A DNA stretch of 64,000 nucleotides from Chrysaora quinquecirrha (GCA_014526335.1 JACTAT010000010.1:4194913-4258912); one strand, 5' to 3'; positions 10,488 through 22,764 are shown, numbered from the stretch's first letter. Numbers and translations are program-made. Notes: a model not told the origin generated them from the letters alone.

Positions 10488-13400
10488 ATGGGTTCTGTCC
10501 GAGAGTTGCACGAAATCAGCGAAATTTCACAAGAAAAGAACCATTTAGAAAGCGAAGAACTCGTTGGACCTGAGCAATTCTTTGTTGAAATCGGTGAGAG
10601 ACTTTTATGGATTAACCTTGACTTGAGATAACGTTGAACCCGGCTTCACAACAAGGGAAAGGGATAGGCCTGTTTTCCTGGTGACATGACACCAGCTGTG
10701 GGTGACCGCAGGAATGTGTAGGGACCTTTGTACTTTTTGCAAAATGTCTTCGTTTTTTCTTGAAAAAATTATTTTTTGAAACATAAAAGTTCTTATCGAT
10801 AAATTCATGATATTTCTCAGACATCAGGCCAGGCGGTGTCCGGGTGGGCTCCTTGAGTACTGTAAAGCGGTGGTGTGGAGAATTCGCACCTCGCCAGACG
10901 CCATTGTTTCTGTCGTCTGTCTGTTCCCGTAATTAACATTAATTATGAAAGATGAAAAAATATTCTTAAAATTTAATTGATATCTGAAATGATATGAAAT
11001 GATAATCAAATGTGAAAGATGAATTTAAATGCAATACAATGTAATGGAATGTAATGGGAAACCCGAAACAGTGCAGAAAAAAATGTAGGCTACATGCATT
11101 TGTGATGTAAAAAGTTCCCTAGACTGCAGAGTATGGCACTTTCACTTGCACATCCAAGATTAGCAATGGAACAATAGGAGAGAAAGAGAACAAAAGAAAG
11201 TGGCTCTTGCAAACCCGAGATCTTGTTGAAAACAGTCATACTCTGCAAGAGTCGGGCATTCACTTGGTATGGGGACTCTGCCCCTCCCCTGTAGGAAAAG
11301 GCTTAAAACTAGCACCTTCTCACCCCCATCATTTCTGCATTTAGATTATACAAAAAAGTTGTTCTGTTTGATTGTTTTTCCTAAAACTTTGTTCTAAAAA
11401 CCTTTTTTGTTATCAAATAGTGCCTTGGTTGGGTGTATTTTCAACCAAAAATGCATTCGTTAAATGAACAGTCCCACAGTAAAGTGGGGGGGTGACAGCT
11501 TCCCAGTTTTCTGGTACAGAGCACCCAGTACCCTGTACAATACAAAGGCTATTAAAACCAACTTGGTATGGTACAAACACAATCTGGTACATGGTACCCT
11601 TGAAAAATCAAAGCCGTGGCATGCGCATGCATGAAACCTTGTACACCAGTACATTTTCACCAATACTGAGTGAATGGCATGCTTGCAAAAAAGCATGTTC
11701 ACCAGCATATTTGGCATAGCTGTCATCCCCCACATTATACCTAACATTAAACAACATTAACTGTTTTCTTGTTACTTTTGTACCAATAACCTTTATAATG
11801 CTTGAATTTTTAGAAAATGTCCCTAAAGAAGAAGAAATTATTTGTCACATGAAGCAAGACAGAGCTCGAATTGTATTTGGTGTCATTCTTGTTTTGCTAA
11901 TTGCAATATCATGGGTTGGAGCCACACAATTTGCCAATAGAACTTATACACCTGGCTTTAGTGCACCTTATTTCACAACTTGGTATACAACGTGTTTCAT
12001 GATCGTTGTGTTCCCGTTATTCAGTATTCCACAATTATTCAAGAAAAAACCATGGAGATTCAAGAGTTTTTTTAGGTAAGTAAAAATTTTTTATCATGCA
12101 GTTTAAACTGAATGGTGACTGGCATTAATCTTGGGACAGTAACATATCTAGACACGCAACATTGGACAGGCAAAAGGGTGTGGTCAAAGGAATTTAGGGT
12201 GCAGTTCTAAGAGAAAACAGCCAAGTTGCACCCTAAAATATTTTAAAATCACATTTAGCCCATATTAAGGGCATAAATTTTATAACAGTTTTGTAACTGA
12301 AGTTTTATCCTGTAGAAACATTCTTAATATTATTTATCTATTATCTCGGTGATGATTGGGGGGTTGACACCTGACTACCCCATTCATCATGCCCCCTTGG
12401 CTAAACCACTGTGTCAGTGGACATGCTATTTCTCAGAAAGGAGAGTTGGTTATCCATCAAAATTTGCGAGAAACTCTCTAAAAATGAGTTCATGCAGAAA
12501 TTTGATTCTCCCATAGTTAAAAATCACAATGTCAAAGAGCCATTAGCAAAGGCAAGGTTGAAAACGATTATTTAAAGCTTTTTTGTCTTCTGAAATCTCA
12601 AAACTCAACGAATCCTGAGTTTATTAAAAAAATTGTTTTTGCTCCCTCCTCCCAAGTCTAGGGGAACTGGCTGCACCACTGCTTTGGATGATTTGCTCCG
12701 TAATTTGTGCAATGAAGCAACATAAAGCTGTCCTCGTTGTTGCTCTTAATGTAAAAACTTTTTATTCAAATCTTTTACCTTATAGTAACACTGTAGTACT
12801 ACTAGTAGTTGTAAAAAGATTAAAAAACACCAATTTGAAAACAAGAAACTTAAAATGAGCATTTTTTTCTTCAGGCAAAGTTCAACAATACTTGGACCTC
12901 AAGGGATTTGTCTGATAAGTCTTGTCAAGTACATTGTACCATTTTGCGTAGCTTTCCTTGCATCAAATTATCTGTACATCCGAGCATTGAAAGCCTTAAA
13001 TCCTGCAGATGTTACCGCATTGTTCTCTTCAGTCAGTGCTTTTGTGTATATATTCTCAATGATATTTCTCAAAGAACAGTTTTTCATTACGAGGGTAAGT
13101 GTCTGTTTCTTGGCAGTTACTTTAAACAGCTGTTGCACCAAGAAGTTTTGTATCAACAGTTCGGAAAAAATTGCATCATTGTGTCAAGAGCCCTTTTATC
13201 TTGATGTGTTGTGTTTGAGCATCAAATTTCTATAGAATCACTGTAAAGACACATTTCTCATGGTAACCTGTTTTCAGTAGACGACTTTTCTTTTCAATAG
13301 ACTTTGAAGCCTGTTTTTTGATACTTTCTTCTAAAAAATGACAATGTTTTGCTGGTCTTCTAACATTTCCCTCCAAAAAGCTGGAAGGTTTTGCAGTTTG

Positions 13401-13945
13401 TTATATCATTTAACCATTTTAAACACTCCGCTCTTTTAGGTATGGGAAACCTTGTCCTACTAAAGCATTAGCTACACATGCGACTTTTTCCTTGAAATGA
13501 GCAAGACATGATAAAAATTGTCGCTGCAACTGTAAATTTTAAGAGTCGCGCGTGTAACCAGGGATAGATTTTCGATTAAAATTTTCTGCGACCTGAGGAA
13601 ACACGTTCGCAGAACACTGTTTTGGTTGAAATTTTCACGACATCTTTTGACTTGTCATCAACAATGTCGCAGCGTTTAGCCGGTTATTTTTTGCATTGGC
13701 GAAGCACGTTGTGTGATGCGCGTTGCTTTATCTCCGTGACAGCACAAAGGATAATTTTTTAGAGAAATCGCAAAGTACGAGCTTTCTTTTAATTCTAATA
13801 ACTGATGTTGTCTTTTTAGCTTACAGCTGTTCTCATGTCGATTGGTGGCATAGTATTATTTGCTTCGCAGAGCGGTTTCAGAGGACCAACTGTGTTAGGA
13901 GTTATTCTGACTGTTCTTGCAGCGGTTGCGTCAGCACTTTATCAG
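10488..13945 (+). CDS. SLC35F3/F4-like: SLC35F3/SLC35F4-like solute transporter, 5' part only
   Basis: Four exons join in phase: 10488-10593 (start ATG, ends in phase 1), 11814-12075, 12875-13094 and 13820-13945, all with GT-AG borders; together they encode 238 residues. The family is multi-pass drug/metabolite-type transporters; SLC35F3 is linked to thiamine transport, but substrate cannot be inferred here. Diagnostic blocks: VSWVGATQF-like (SWVGATQFANRTY) after the first helix, APYFTTWYTT, then NYLYIRALKALNPADVTALF and a final AVASALYQ. The N-terminal 35 residues are acidic and soluble. About six membrane helices are visible. A complete protein would continue for roughly 120-200 residues, starting right after the last donor (CAG/GTATGT). 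No such exon is present before the opposing lipoxygenase gene. The gene is therefore truncated here by rearrangement, deletion or misassembly. Confidence 0.85.
11110..11275. repeat. Dispersed palindromic element I, copy 1
   Basis: In intron 1 of the transporter. One end reads GCAGAGTATGGCA and the other TCATACTCTGCA, forming an inverted pair, with a shared core AACAATGGAACAATAG-like block. A relative is at 54245-54425. Confidence 0.6.
11486..11733. mobile_element. MITE J with GTGGGGGGGTGACAGCT ends
   Basis: In intron 1 of the transporter. The left end GGGGGGGTGACAGCT and right end AGCTGTCATCCCCCAC are inverted copies about 250 bases apart. No clear target duplication was seen. Confidence 0.6.
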
Positions 13946-13959
13946 GTATGTGTCTTTAT

Positions 13960-14230
13960 GCGTGCTTCAAGCAAGAATGTTTGACGAGCGTTGTTTTGTG
14001 ACGTGGTCAAACGATAAAACATTTTGCGTTTGAACGTTTCGCCACGTCAAAAACTTTTGCTTGCCGCAAGAAAGAATGTTTAACGAGCATTGTTTTGTGA
14101 TGTGGCCAGACGGTAAAATATTTTGCTCGACAAGCAATTTTTGAAGGTTTGGACACATCAAAAACTTTTGCTTGCCGCAAGAAAGAATGTTTGACAAACA
14201 ATTGCTTGCGTTTTCGAAAAATTGATAAAC
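13960..14230. mobile_element. Palindromic MITE family H1, degenerate copies
   Basis: Repeated blocks CTTGCCGCAAGAAAGAATGTTTGAC occur three times with inverted AAACATTTTGC arms. It lies immediately after the last visible transporter exon. Confidence 0.65.
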
Positions 14231-15905
14231 TTCAGCCCAGCTTTTTAAGAAAAAGGTGAAGCAGCGAAATTTTGGACGACAGTTGAAAATATTTGTTGTT
14301 TCTCTTGTTTTGGTACCGGATCCTAAACGGGCCACGGGGAGGCTCTAGTACCTAGGATAATAGACCTTTTGAAGGAGGTCTGGGTTGGGCAACATTTTCC
14401 TGGTAAATCATTCTAATTAACTTTATTCTACTGTAGATAACTTCAACTTATAACATCGAATTCAAATTCAGCATATTAACATGAAAATTGACAACGAAAT
14501 AATATAAACTAACGAAAACATAAATGACATATGACGAATATATAGCTCATCCAGAATGCTACTAGTAGATTGTTAACTGATCTGAATGTTAATACGATTT
14601 GAGTATGATTCGTACAATTTCAAATTCAGAAAATCTAAAATATTAACTACCACGTAAACCTAATGCCTCGTTACACATCTACGTTCCTCTAGAGATTTAT
14701 AGACATAATTTCAATACTGATATCTGTGATCTTGATATATTTTGACTTCTATAAGCTTCATCGAGATTGAGTGAAACATTTCTATGTGGACTATTGATAT
14801 TGATAGGTGCAATATACTCGAATTGCAGATTCAATTTATAGAATTGAGTTCGAATTACTTTGTGTAGTTATGATGATATGTGTGCACTGATACTTTAGAA
14901 TATGTTATCTATGATTATGCTGAGATTCTAGTCTGACGGATGTACCGGATTGTTAAGATGCATCTGTGATGGAAACAATTAATAGTTGATGATGCATTTG
15001 AGAATTAGGAATTGGACTGAATCAGAAGATTATGATTGGAAGCGATCGAGATAATCTTTGAAACATTCATGATGATGATCAAGTTTGATGAATCAGTATA
15101 TTGGAAGTTTTCGAATTGGTGTCTGTAAAGATCATGTCATAAATCGTTTGTTCGAATTCTAGTCGAACATTGCATCAATTTCGATCGATCAAATTCCGAC
15201 GAAAATTATTCCGAATTTCGATTGATTAGCGAATTGTGCAATTTACACTTGATAGTAACTCTAAGTGACATCAGACTTCCTCCGATTTGCACTGATTCAT
15301 GTATTGACTACTTTACTGTCGACGATATGTGAACTTATATCATTGCATTGGTTCATTCTTGACAAGGTCTGAGTTGAGTATGTATCAGTCATCTATAAGC
15401 ATTTGAGGTAGGCGATAGCATGAGACTTCGGTACTCTGTATGCAGAATGTGCATATAGAAGCTGTGTAAATGCAGAGTTATGTTGACATGATCGTGATAG
15501 TTGTAGCTGTGTATTCCTATTGTAGTCAAGTTCTTAAATTTGTAAATCGTATTTTTTGATACTATCTCATTGTCCATGATCAGTTAGCTTACTAGTTCTG
15601 TTATTGTAGTCAGTAGTTTGTTCATTTTTATTCTTTATAAAGCTGTTTTCTCTTATTGTTACATTCCGGCCTGTAGTATGGTTATGTATCGCTACGTTAC
15701 GTCGTCGTACTTCTTCCTGAAAGCGGACTTTACCTTTATCTTCAGAATCTGTTAACTGTAATGCTTGTATCCTGTGCACAGTAATCGCATCAATAGATTT
15801 ACGATTAACGATATAAAGCAATAAATTAAACTGTAAATTAGCTCTAAGAACTATTGACAAGACTAGTATTAGAAAGTTGCAGTGACTAACTTTAACAGAT
15901 TTCAA
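14231..15905. other. Odd AT-rich tract without exons
   Basis: Begins with a fragment of repeat E (about 14355-14400, AATAGACCTTTTGAAGGAGG). From about 14410 to 15560 the sequence is AT-rich with few homopolymer runs and no long repeats, full of GAATTC/ATTCGA-like words. Neither the missing transporter exons nor the missing last lipoxygenase exon could be found. A minus-strand 115-codon frame at 15567-15914 has no family resemblance. Confidence 0.4.
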
Positions 15906-15990
15906 AGTTAGCAAGTTAGTTAGTTAGCTAGTTAGTTACTTATTTAGTTGGTTAGTAAGTAAGTTAGTTACTTATTCAGTTAGTGAGCTA
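15906..15990. repeat. Imperfect (GTTA)n microsatellite
   Basis: Runs of GTTAGTTAGTTAGCTAG and related tetranucleotides. Confidence 0.8.
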
Positions 15991-16024
15991 GTGAAACAAA
16001 AAAATATTTTAAATTTTTTGCGCA

Positions 16025-16110
16025 ATGCAGAATGCAAAATGGCCAAACGGTCAAACATTTTGATTGTCGAGCAAATTTCATGTTTGACAAACAAAATTCA
16101 ATCAGCTTCA
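16025..16110. mobile_element. Palindromic MITE family H1, fragment
   Basis: GGCCAAACGGTCAAACATTT followed by AGCAAATTTCATGTTTGACA, the inner arms of the family. Confidence 0.6.
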
Positions 16111-16814
16111 GCACAGTACAACTTGTATCACAACTCGAAAAAATTTGAATCCTCTAAACAAAATTAAATGCCTTCTTACCTGTGTTTTGCAGCTAAGGCA
16201 ATGGGATCATATTGATACTGTGACTTCGTATCAGCCAGTCCGCTGGTTTCTCTTTCACTTAGAAGTTTATTGACAACAATTATTTCCAAAGCTGTGTGTT
16301 TCATCGGAAGAGCATCGATAATATAGCTACCAGAAAGCTCGTCCTGTAAGAGAAAAATACAAAATTAGTTAACAAGCAATACTCTCTCGAGCGTGGTTTA
16401 GGGGGTTGCAAGTTCCTTGTTATCATGATAAAATCCCCAAGTTCCCTGGAGCTTTTTTTAGGTATATTTTCAGATTGATAGTCAAGCAGATTGATAGGGA
16501 GGATACCTGATCCCTGATTCCAATGTTCCCCTTTTCCCTTTAAATTTTGGTTATTTTTCCTTGTTCCCTTGATACATTTAGCATGTTCACGCGTTCCCTG
16601 GGACCCCTAAGCGACCTTGTTTCTTGATACATTGAAGGGGTTTGGTCAAGCTGTCAGAGCATTTGGCAAATGAGTGGGTTTCGTTTGCTTGTAGAATCCA
16701 GTATTTGATTAAGTAGTGAATTGGTTCGGCTTAAGAGTTGATCTCATCATCGTTGGGACTGCTTTAAAACCAATGATAAAGGCGTTCAAATTTCGACAAA
16801 TAAGCTGTCGATTT

Positions 16815-17160
16815 CTCTTTGACATTTTCAAAGAGGTCTTGGTCGATGCAATATTTTTCTGGAAGATGGCGGTCATCTTGAGCAAGGGAATCCTCTCCGT
16901 GTGCAGCGACCTAGATTGCAGTTGCTTCAGGGTAGGCAGTGCACCAAAGTTTTCTTCAAATTCACGTTTAATTTGGATTAAAAAAGAAATAAAGGACTCA
17001 ATTCCCATCTAATCTGAAAAGGAGGCATTAATTCAAGCATTTTCCAGTTTGTGAATTACTTGCATCTTGTTTCCTAAGTTTCTGCAGATATTTTCAACAT
17101 TTATAATCGCAGATTCCTTTTCAGTCCTTTTCTTCCCATTATTCGTGAATTCGAAGCGAA
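16815..17160. mobile_element. Repeat E (GAAGATGGCGG type), intronic
   Basis: In the last visible lipoxygenase intron. It shares CTGGAAGATGGCGGTCATCT, GGGAATCCTCTCC and TTATTCGTGAATT blocks with the inverted pair at 37418-37890. Flanking ends of the family resemble GACCTTTTCAAAGAGGTCTG. Confidence 0.7.
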
Positions 17161-17597
17161 ATTTTCAGCATTACCTCTCATAATAAGGGCATAATTACTA
17201 CATTTACCTTTGAATTTGGAGGAGAGCCTCGTAGTGACATTGGATAGTTTGGAATGAATCCACACTCATCATAAAGAGGCAAGTTCACTGCTGCATGTTC
17301 CGCTGTGCTGATGAATATAATAGAAGTTAACACTTGTACGAGTTCATCAGTTGAATTGAATTTACCATTACCAGGAACACCCTGAGAATAAACAAATAAG
17401 GGTTAATTTCAGGAGGTCAGCTTATCTTATGATTGAATCTAATTTTGTGTTAGTTTGGTATGAGCCTCCCAGTTTGCGTGTGTGATGTGGGCCTAACTGA
17501 ATGTGTTATGGTATAAAGGACAAATGATGCCATTAGCTAACCTTCCCTATTTAGCCTGTTATAGTAGTCAGCCTAATTTAGATGGTGTGATATGAAG

Positions 17598-17731
17598 CGA
17601 GGAGACATTCACTCGTTGGAAATCCCCTATACCCCTGCCGTCAATTTCATGGATCTCATGGAAATCCCTTGGAAATCCTTTTGTTTAATCTGAAATCTCA
17701 TACGCCTTTGAGCAGGGTCAAATGCTCCTCG
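17598..17731. mobile_element. MITE G, aged copy
   Basis: Ends CGAGGAGACATTCACTCG and CAAATGCTCCTCG are inverted. The flanks ATATGAAG and GTATGAGG look like a decayed 8-base target duplication. Younger copies are at 59595-59728 and 61071-61203. Confidence 0.65.
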
Positions 17732-17814
17732 GTATGAGGTGAACTGTGATGGCGAAGGTAAGAGTGAAATGAAGAGTGAAATGAAATCCCTATAGGATTT
17801 CAGAGGTATATAAA

Positions 17815-17925
17815 CTAAGGATAACTCGACCCTGCCTGTGGCGCTACCGTAGCTGGGGCTCGAACACTGTCCTATGTTAGCTTTCCACACCACTTGTTAG
17901 CTGGATAAGACCAAGCGACACAGCA
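17815..17925 (-). mobile_element. SINE-A partial copy
   Basis: Contains TCGACCCTGCCTGTGGCGCT and GCTGGGGCTCGAAC, the middle and box B parts of SINE-A. Confidence 0.65.
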
Positions 17926-18394
17926 TCTAAATACCACTCGAAAAACCTATTTACTGAAATGCATTCTAGCATCCTAGATTGAAGCCATCCCATATTATAA
18001 CGGATCCTATAAAGTAGCCACTTGTGTGGAACTAACTCAACACAAAAACGCTATTTTTACACAAATGCCTCTTCAAACCCTGTCATACCCTTGCAAGCAC
18101 CTGTAATGTGATAAAAGTCAATGAGATGCATTGAGGTATCTTAGAAAGATCAAAGAAAAATCAATTTAACCTTCATTTGACATCCGTCTTCACTCATCAA
18201 GCAAACCTTAAATGTTTGGCCAACAATGCTTGCTTGTTTGGCTAGGGCCATAGTTTTGTTAACTTCAAACACTTCAACACAGAAGTCAGATTTATGATCA
18301 TACCGTAGTCAAGTTTTTACGTAATAACTCGATACAGTCAGGATAAGGGTAATCAGGTCAAAACCTGAAAAAGAAGGAGAAAAGTTAATTAGCA

Positions 18395-18702
18395 AGTCAA
18401 GTCAGGTCAGGTCAGGTCAAGTCAAGTCAGGTCAGGTCAGGTTAGGTCAAGTCAAGTCAGTCAAGTCAAGTCAGGTCAGGTCAGGTCAGGTCAGGTCAAG
18501 TCAAGTCAAGTAAAGTCAGGTCAGGTCAGGTCAGGTCAGGTCAGGTCAGGTCAAGTCAGGTAAGGTCAGGTCAGGTCAAGTCAAGTCAGGTCAGGTCAAG
18601 TCAAGTCAAGTCAGGTCAGGTCAGGTCAGGTTAGGTTAGGTCAGGTCAGGTCAGCTCAGGTCAAGTCAAGTCAAGTCAGTCAAGTCGATTCAAGTCATAA
18701 TG
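18395..18702. repeat. Pentanucleotide microsatellite (GTCAG/GTCAA)n
   Basis: About 60 units of GTCAG and GTCAA in mixed order within the lipoxygenase intron between exons 11 and 12. It ends about 30 bases below the exon 11 donor at 18732. Confidence 0.95.
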
Positions 18703-19464
18703 AATGATGGCAAGTTATGAATAAGCACGTACCCCATTGTTCTCCAGATACTTGGGAAAGCATCCATGAACATCCATTCGCCATTCCTCTATACTGAAAT
18801 CAAGACAGGGGTCAGAATTGTGGATCAATGACATAATAAATACAAAAACAAATAAATTTGATAAAGCAAAGAAGTTACGAATATAATTTTCTAACTTACT
18901 ATCTTCTGATCAGTTCCATGGTCATTAGCTCCAACATTTGATACGCTATCCAGCCAGCCTCCAGGGGCAGTAAGATAGTTTAACTCAGCCATTTCGAATA
19001 CAGTTTCGCACGCGACAAGTCTCCTAGTTTAGCCATAGCTTTACAGTTTTGGACGGTGATTCTCTATGTTCCAATGTTCCCTTTGATTTTGGCCAGGTTC
19101 CCATGTTCCAGCCCCTTAAGGTTTTGTGTGCTAAATAATGCTAAAAATATCAGTAAAATTAAGAACACCAAACATTTTCTTTTATCGTACTTACTGATTG
19201 ATTGACAAAACGTATTTCAAGTAAGGTCCAAGCAATCGGAAGACTGGATGAGACGGTGACAACTGTCGATTTACAGAAATCGCAATCATTTCCAATATAA
19301 CATGTGTGCTTGCTGAAAGAAGGAAAAGCAAAAACGTTCTACTTACATCAAATTATATGGTAATTGCTATCTAAAACAAATTTTAAAACTTGTACAGTGT
19401 GTGAAAGGCAAAAATATTTGGGAATGGCTACGGGGGGGGAGGGGCCGACAGGGGGTTTAGTGGT

Positions 19465-19642
19465 GAACAGAGGTAAAATTATGTTTTAGCGTCAGTTGCC
19501 AGGATCTCAGTAGTATGTCAACTAATGGAAACCTCGACCCTGGCTGTGACGCTACCGTAGCTGAGGCTCGAATTAACCCTGACCTCGCTGCGCTTCTTAC
19601 ACCACGAGCAAGCTGGATGATTAGGCCACGACGTCTCAACGT
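19465..19642 (-). mobile_element. SINE-A copy
   Basis: Near full length: GCGTCAGTTGCCAGGATCTC body, CTCGACCCTGGCTGTGACGC, box B-like GGCTCGAATT and a degenerate box A near the right end. Intronic in the lipoxygenase gene. Confidence 0.75.
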
Positions 19643-20558
19643 CTTCAAGGACAAAAGGCGTAAGTTCCCACAGGGCCTCAGGGTCAATAAAGCCTAATGG
19701 AAAAATTACAGTTATTCTATATTATACTAAATTCTATTCTGTATGAAAGAGCAGAATGAGCCAAACACAGAAGGCAAAATACCATATATCATGTAAAAGC
19801 CTGATATGTTTCGATTTTATGTAATTAAAAAGTCCTCTGTTACGACACCCTGGTATAGATCTGAAAGTATTCTGTTGGCAGAAAGGCTTGTCTATTGAGA
19901 CGGGGTTGTGTACATACCAATATGAAGACAGCAACGGTGATAAGCAGCATCAGCACAATTAAACCACATTTTTGCAGCTAACCATGTATTTTCAGGGTCA
20001 GATGGATAGAACACCTGGAATAAATAATCGAGATAAATCACCAAAACGTCCATACAGTTGGAAAAGCTAACCGATAATTAAACAGATGAGAAGGGGTCTC
20101 CTCCCCATGCCGTGCACAAAACAGGGTTTCACACCCGCTTCAGAGAAGTGAACTATCAAGAACATTCTCTAGTAAAGGCTGCATTATAGTATTTTATTTC
20201 GTCTTATGAAATGCCTGGGGTAACATTTTAAGCAGTCACAAATGTAGAATAAATTATACACAATTTTGGCTGGAAAAATATCTCCCCTTTTCGTCATACC
20301 CAGTCTAAATTCGCCACTGTTTATTAGTCAATTAGGTCCAAGAGGGGTGAAATGTGAGACGAATAAATAACCCTGAACGGCTGGCATTAAAAAGAACACC
20401 AAGAGACCCTTGCGGAGGACACTCTAGGTATTTGAAGAGCAGACCTTACCGGATTATTCTCTGATTGTTCTTGATTCATCTGAATGGCAACAGGAAGCAG
20501 ATCTTCATTATCATTCAAATAAAACAATGCGATTGGACTAGGTACCTATAAGATCAAA

Positions 20559-20860
20559 ATGAATATGATAATAGGAATGATCATAGCAGTTATTGATGAT
20601 GACAATGATGACGATGATTTTGTTTATGGTGATGATATGATTATAATGATGATTTTGTTTATGGTGATGATGATGATGATGATGATGATTTTGTTGATGG
20701 TGATAATAATGATGATGATGATGATGGTGATGACGAAAATGATGATGACGATGATGATGATGATGATGAGATGAAGATGATGACGATGATAACGATGATG
20801 CTGATTATGATGATGATGATGATGATGAGATGATGATGATGATGATGATGATGATCATTT
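20559..20860 (+). repeat. (GAT)n microsatellite
   Basis: Imperfect GAT/ATG repeat in a lipoxygenase intron. It contains a GATCATTTAAGGC motif also found in the larger array at 24965-25690. The long Met/Asp frames here are repeat artefacts. Confidence 0.95.
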
Positions 20861-21265
20861 AAGGCAACCATCGATGAGAATGATGCTGATGATTTTGTTG
20901 ATGTTGATGATGATCATGATGAAAATTATCATAACAATAATGATTATCATCATAAAATAGTAATTATAATCATCAATCATACCCTACTATTATTTTGAAC
21001 ATCATTGATTCCATCAAGAATTTTGTGGTTCACAATAAATAATTTCTTTTTCTCTAAAGCATCAGATAATGATTTTCCCTCCAGGAATGATTCAATGTCA
21101 TCGCTGCTCACAGCAAAACTGGAAAGGTAAAAAGTATTTTAACAGCAAAAAATTAGGTGTGAGACAATTCAAACACCTACCCTATAACTCTTTCATCAAA
21201 TAACATGCAAAACTGTATACACTATTTCCTCGATTTAAGCACAGAATCCATACTAGGAAGCTAAT

Positions 21266-21700
21266 TTGACTATATCAATCTCAATCTCAATCACGATCTC
21301 CATCTCAATGTTAATATCAATCTCAACCTCAAAGTCACATAATCTTCATTGCAATCTCTACCACAATCTCTACCTCAATCTCAATCTTAATGTCACCTTC
21401 AACCTCAATGTCAATGTCAATCCAATCGCAATCTCTACCTCAATCACAATCTCAATGTCAATTTCAACCTTAATTGCAATCTCAATATCAAGCCCAATGA
21501 AAATGTCAATCTCAATCCCAATCTCAATCCTAATTTCAATCGCATTCCCAGTCTCACTCTAAATCTCAATCTCAATGTCAACAACAACATTAACCTCAAT
21601 CTCAATCTCAATCTCAACATCAATCTAAATCTAAATCTAAATCCCAATTTCAATATCATTCTCAATCTCACTCTAAATCTCAAACTCAATCTCAATCTCT
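21266..21700 (+). repeat. Hexanucleotide repeat (CAATCT/CTCAAT)n
   Basis: About 70 diverged units of CTCAAT in a lipoxygenase intron. Confidence 0.95.
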
Positions 21701-22144
21701 GTTTGTCTAACCATTTGATTCTTCATCAAGGAACGGTTGGGACGAAGAGAACCTAAATATCTCTAATACTTGATATATTCGGTACTCAGTACAGGTTTTC
21801 AAACTGAAATTAAACAAAATGCGACCAAACAGGCTAAAATTTCCACAAAAACCACAAGCGATCAACATTACGTCGAAGCAAACAACATACAACTCGGTAA
21901 ACACAGCTGAAATGTTTCTGAATCATTCCTCTTAATTTCTGTGAATCGCAATTCGCGTGCATTCTGGTGGAAGCGGGTAAATGTTTAATGAGAATTAATT
22001 ATGAAAATCCTTTTAGTTGGTAAGATTCGGTTATGATTGTAACACAAACTAAATACTAGGCGCTTATGTGATTCACGAAATAGCAGATAGGTGCGTGCGC
22101 ATATTATCTGATGATAATTCTAAAAATGATTTAGTTACAGGTGA

Positions 22145-22530
22145 TGTGCTCAAATGAACAAGCCCTTAGGCCTTGGCCAAACTATCCACTTGAAGCTTTG
22201 AAATTTGCTTCTCATTCTGTGGCTGAACTAGGAGACATGTCACGCGCGACATTGTATTCGGCGTGTCTGCCAGGGTGGCTAAACATGCGAGTATCAATTG
22301 AGCAAAATTTCCTCCGAGTCACGGAGACTAGAAATGTTTCTGATGTCTCCCAGAAACATTCTCGTGTATCTCGCTACAAATTTTGTCGCGCACTACAGAG
22401 TTTCCGAGGTTGCCAAACTAGGAGACACCGAGGGGACATGTCACGCGCGACAATGTTTGACGAAGGTTCGACCATTTTGCGACACCGCAAAGCGAAGCTC
22501 GCAAAACATTTTTGCTTTGTTTGAAGGTTA
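22145..22530. mobile_element. Palindromic MITE H1 variant with ACATGTCACGCGCGACA core
   Basis: Starts TTAGGCCTTGGCCAAACTAT like the H1 family. Its interior holds two copies of CTAGGAGACA...ATGTCACGCGCGACA about 200 bases apart, giving a CpG-rich centre not seen in the other copies. Confidence 0.65.
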
Positions 22531-22764
22531 TGTTATCTTCTTCAACACAAACGTAGAGATGATCTTAATATGAAGCATAGCCTTCGACAGTAAAAGAAGA
22601 TTCCTGGCTTACTTTTCTGGTAACTCTGAACAGAGTTGAATAGATTTCGGATTACATCCAATAAGCCTTTGTTTACCAAAGTGAACGTCAGTCTTCCAAT
22701 CATCAATTGCCTGAAATAAATAAAACATCATTTTGCAAGCACATCCAACTTAACGTCTCTCTAC

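Noticed and set aside
15567..15914. 115-codon minus-strand frame as the missing last lipoxygenase exon
   Set aside because: No acceptor in the right phase and no family C-terminus ending in Ile; resemblance of RRRNV to the family is too weak.
16120..16160. Acceptor TTTGTTTAG/AGGATTC as last lipoxygenase exon
   Set aside because: Phase fits, but it gives only about 15 residues before TGA with none of the conserved C-terminal sequence.
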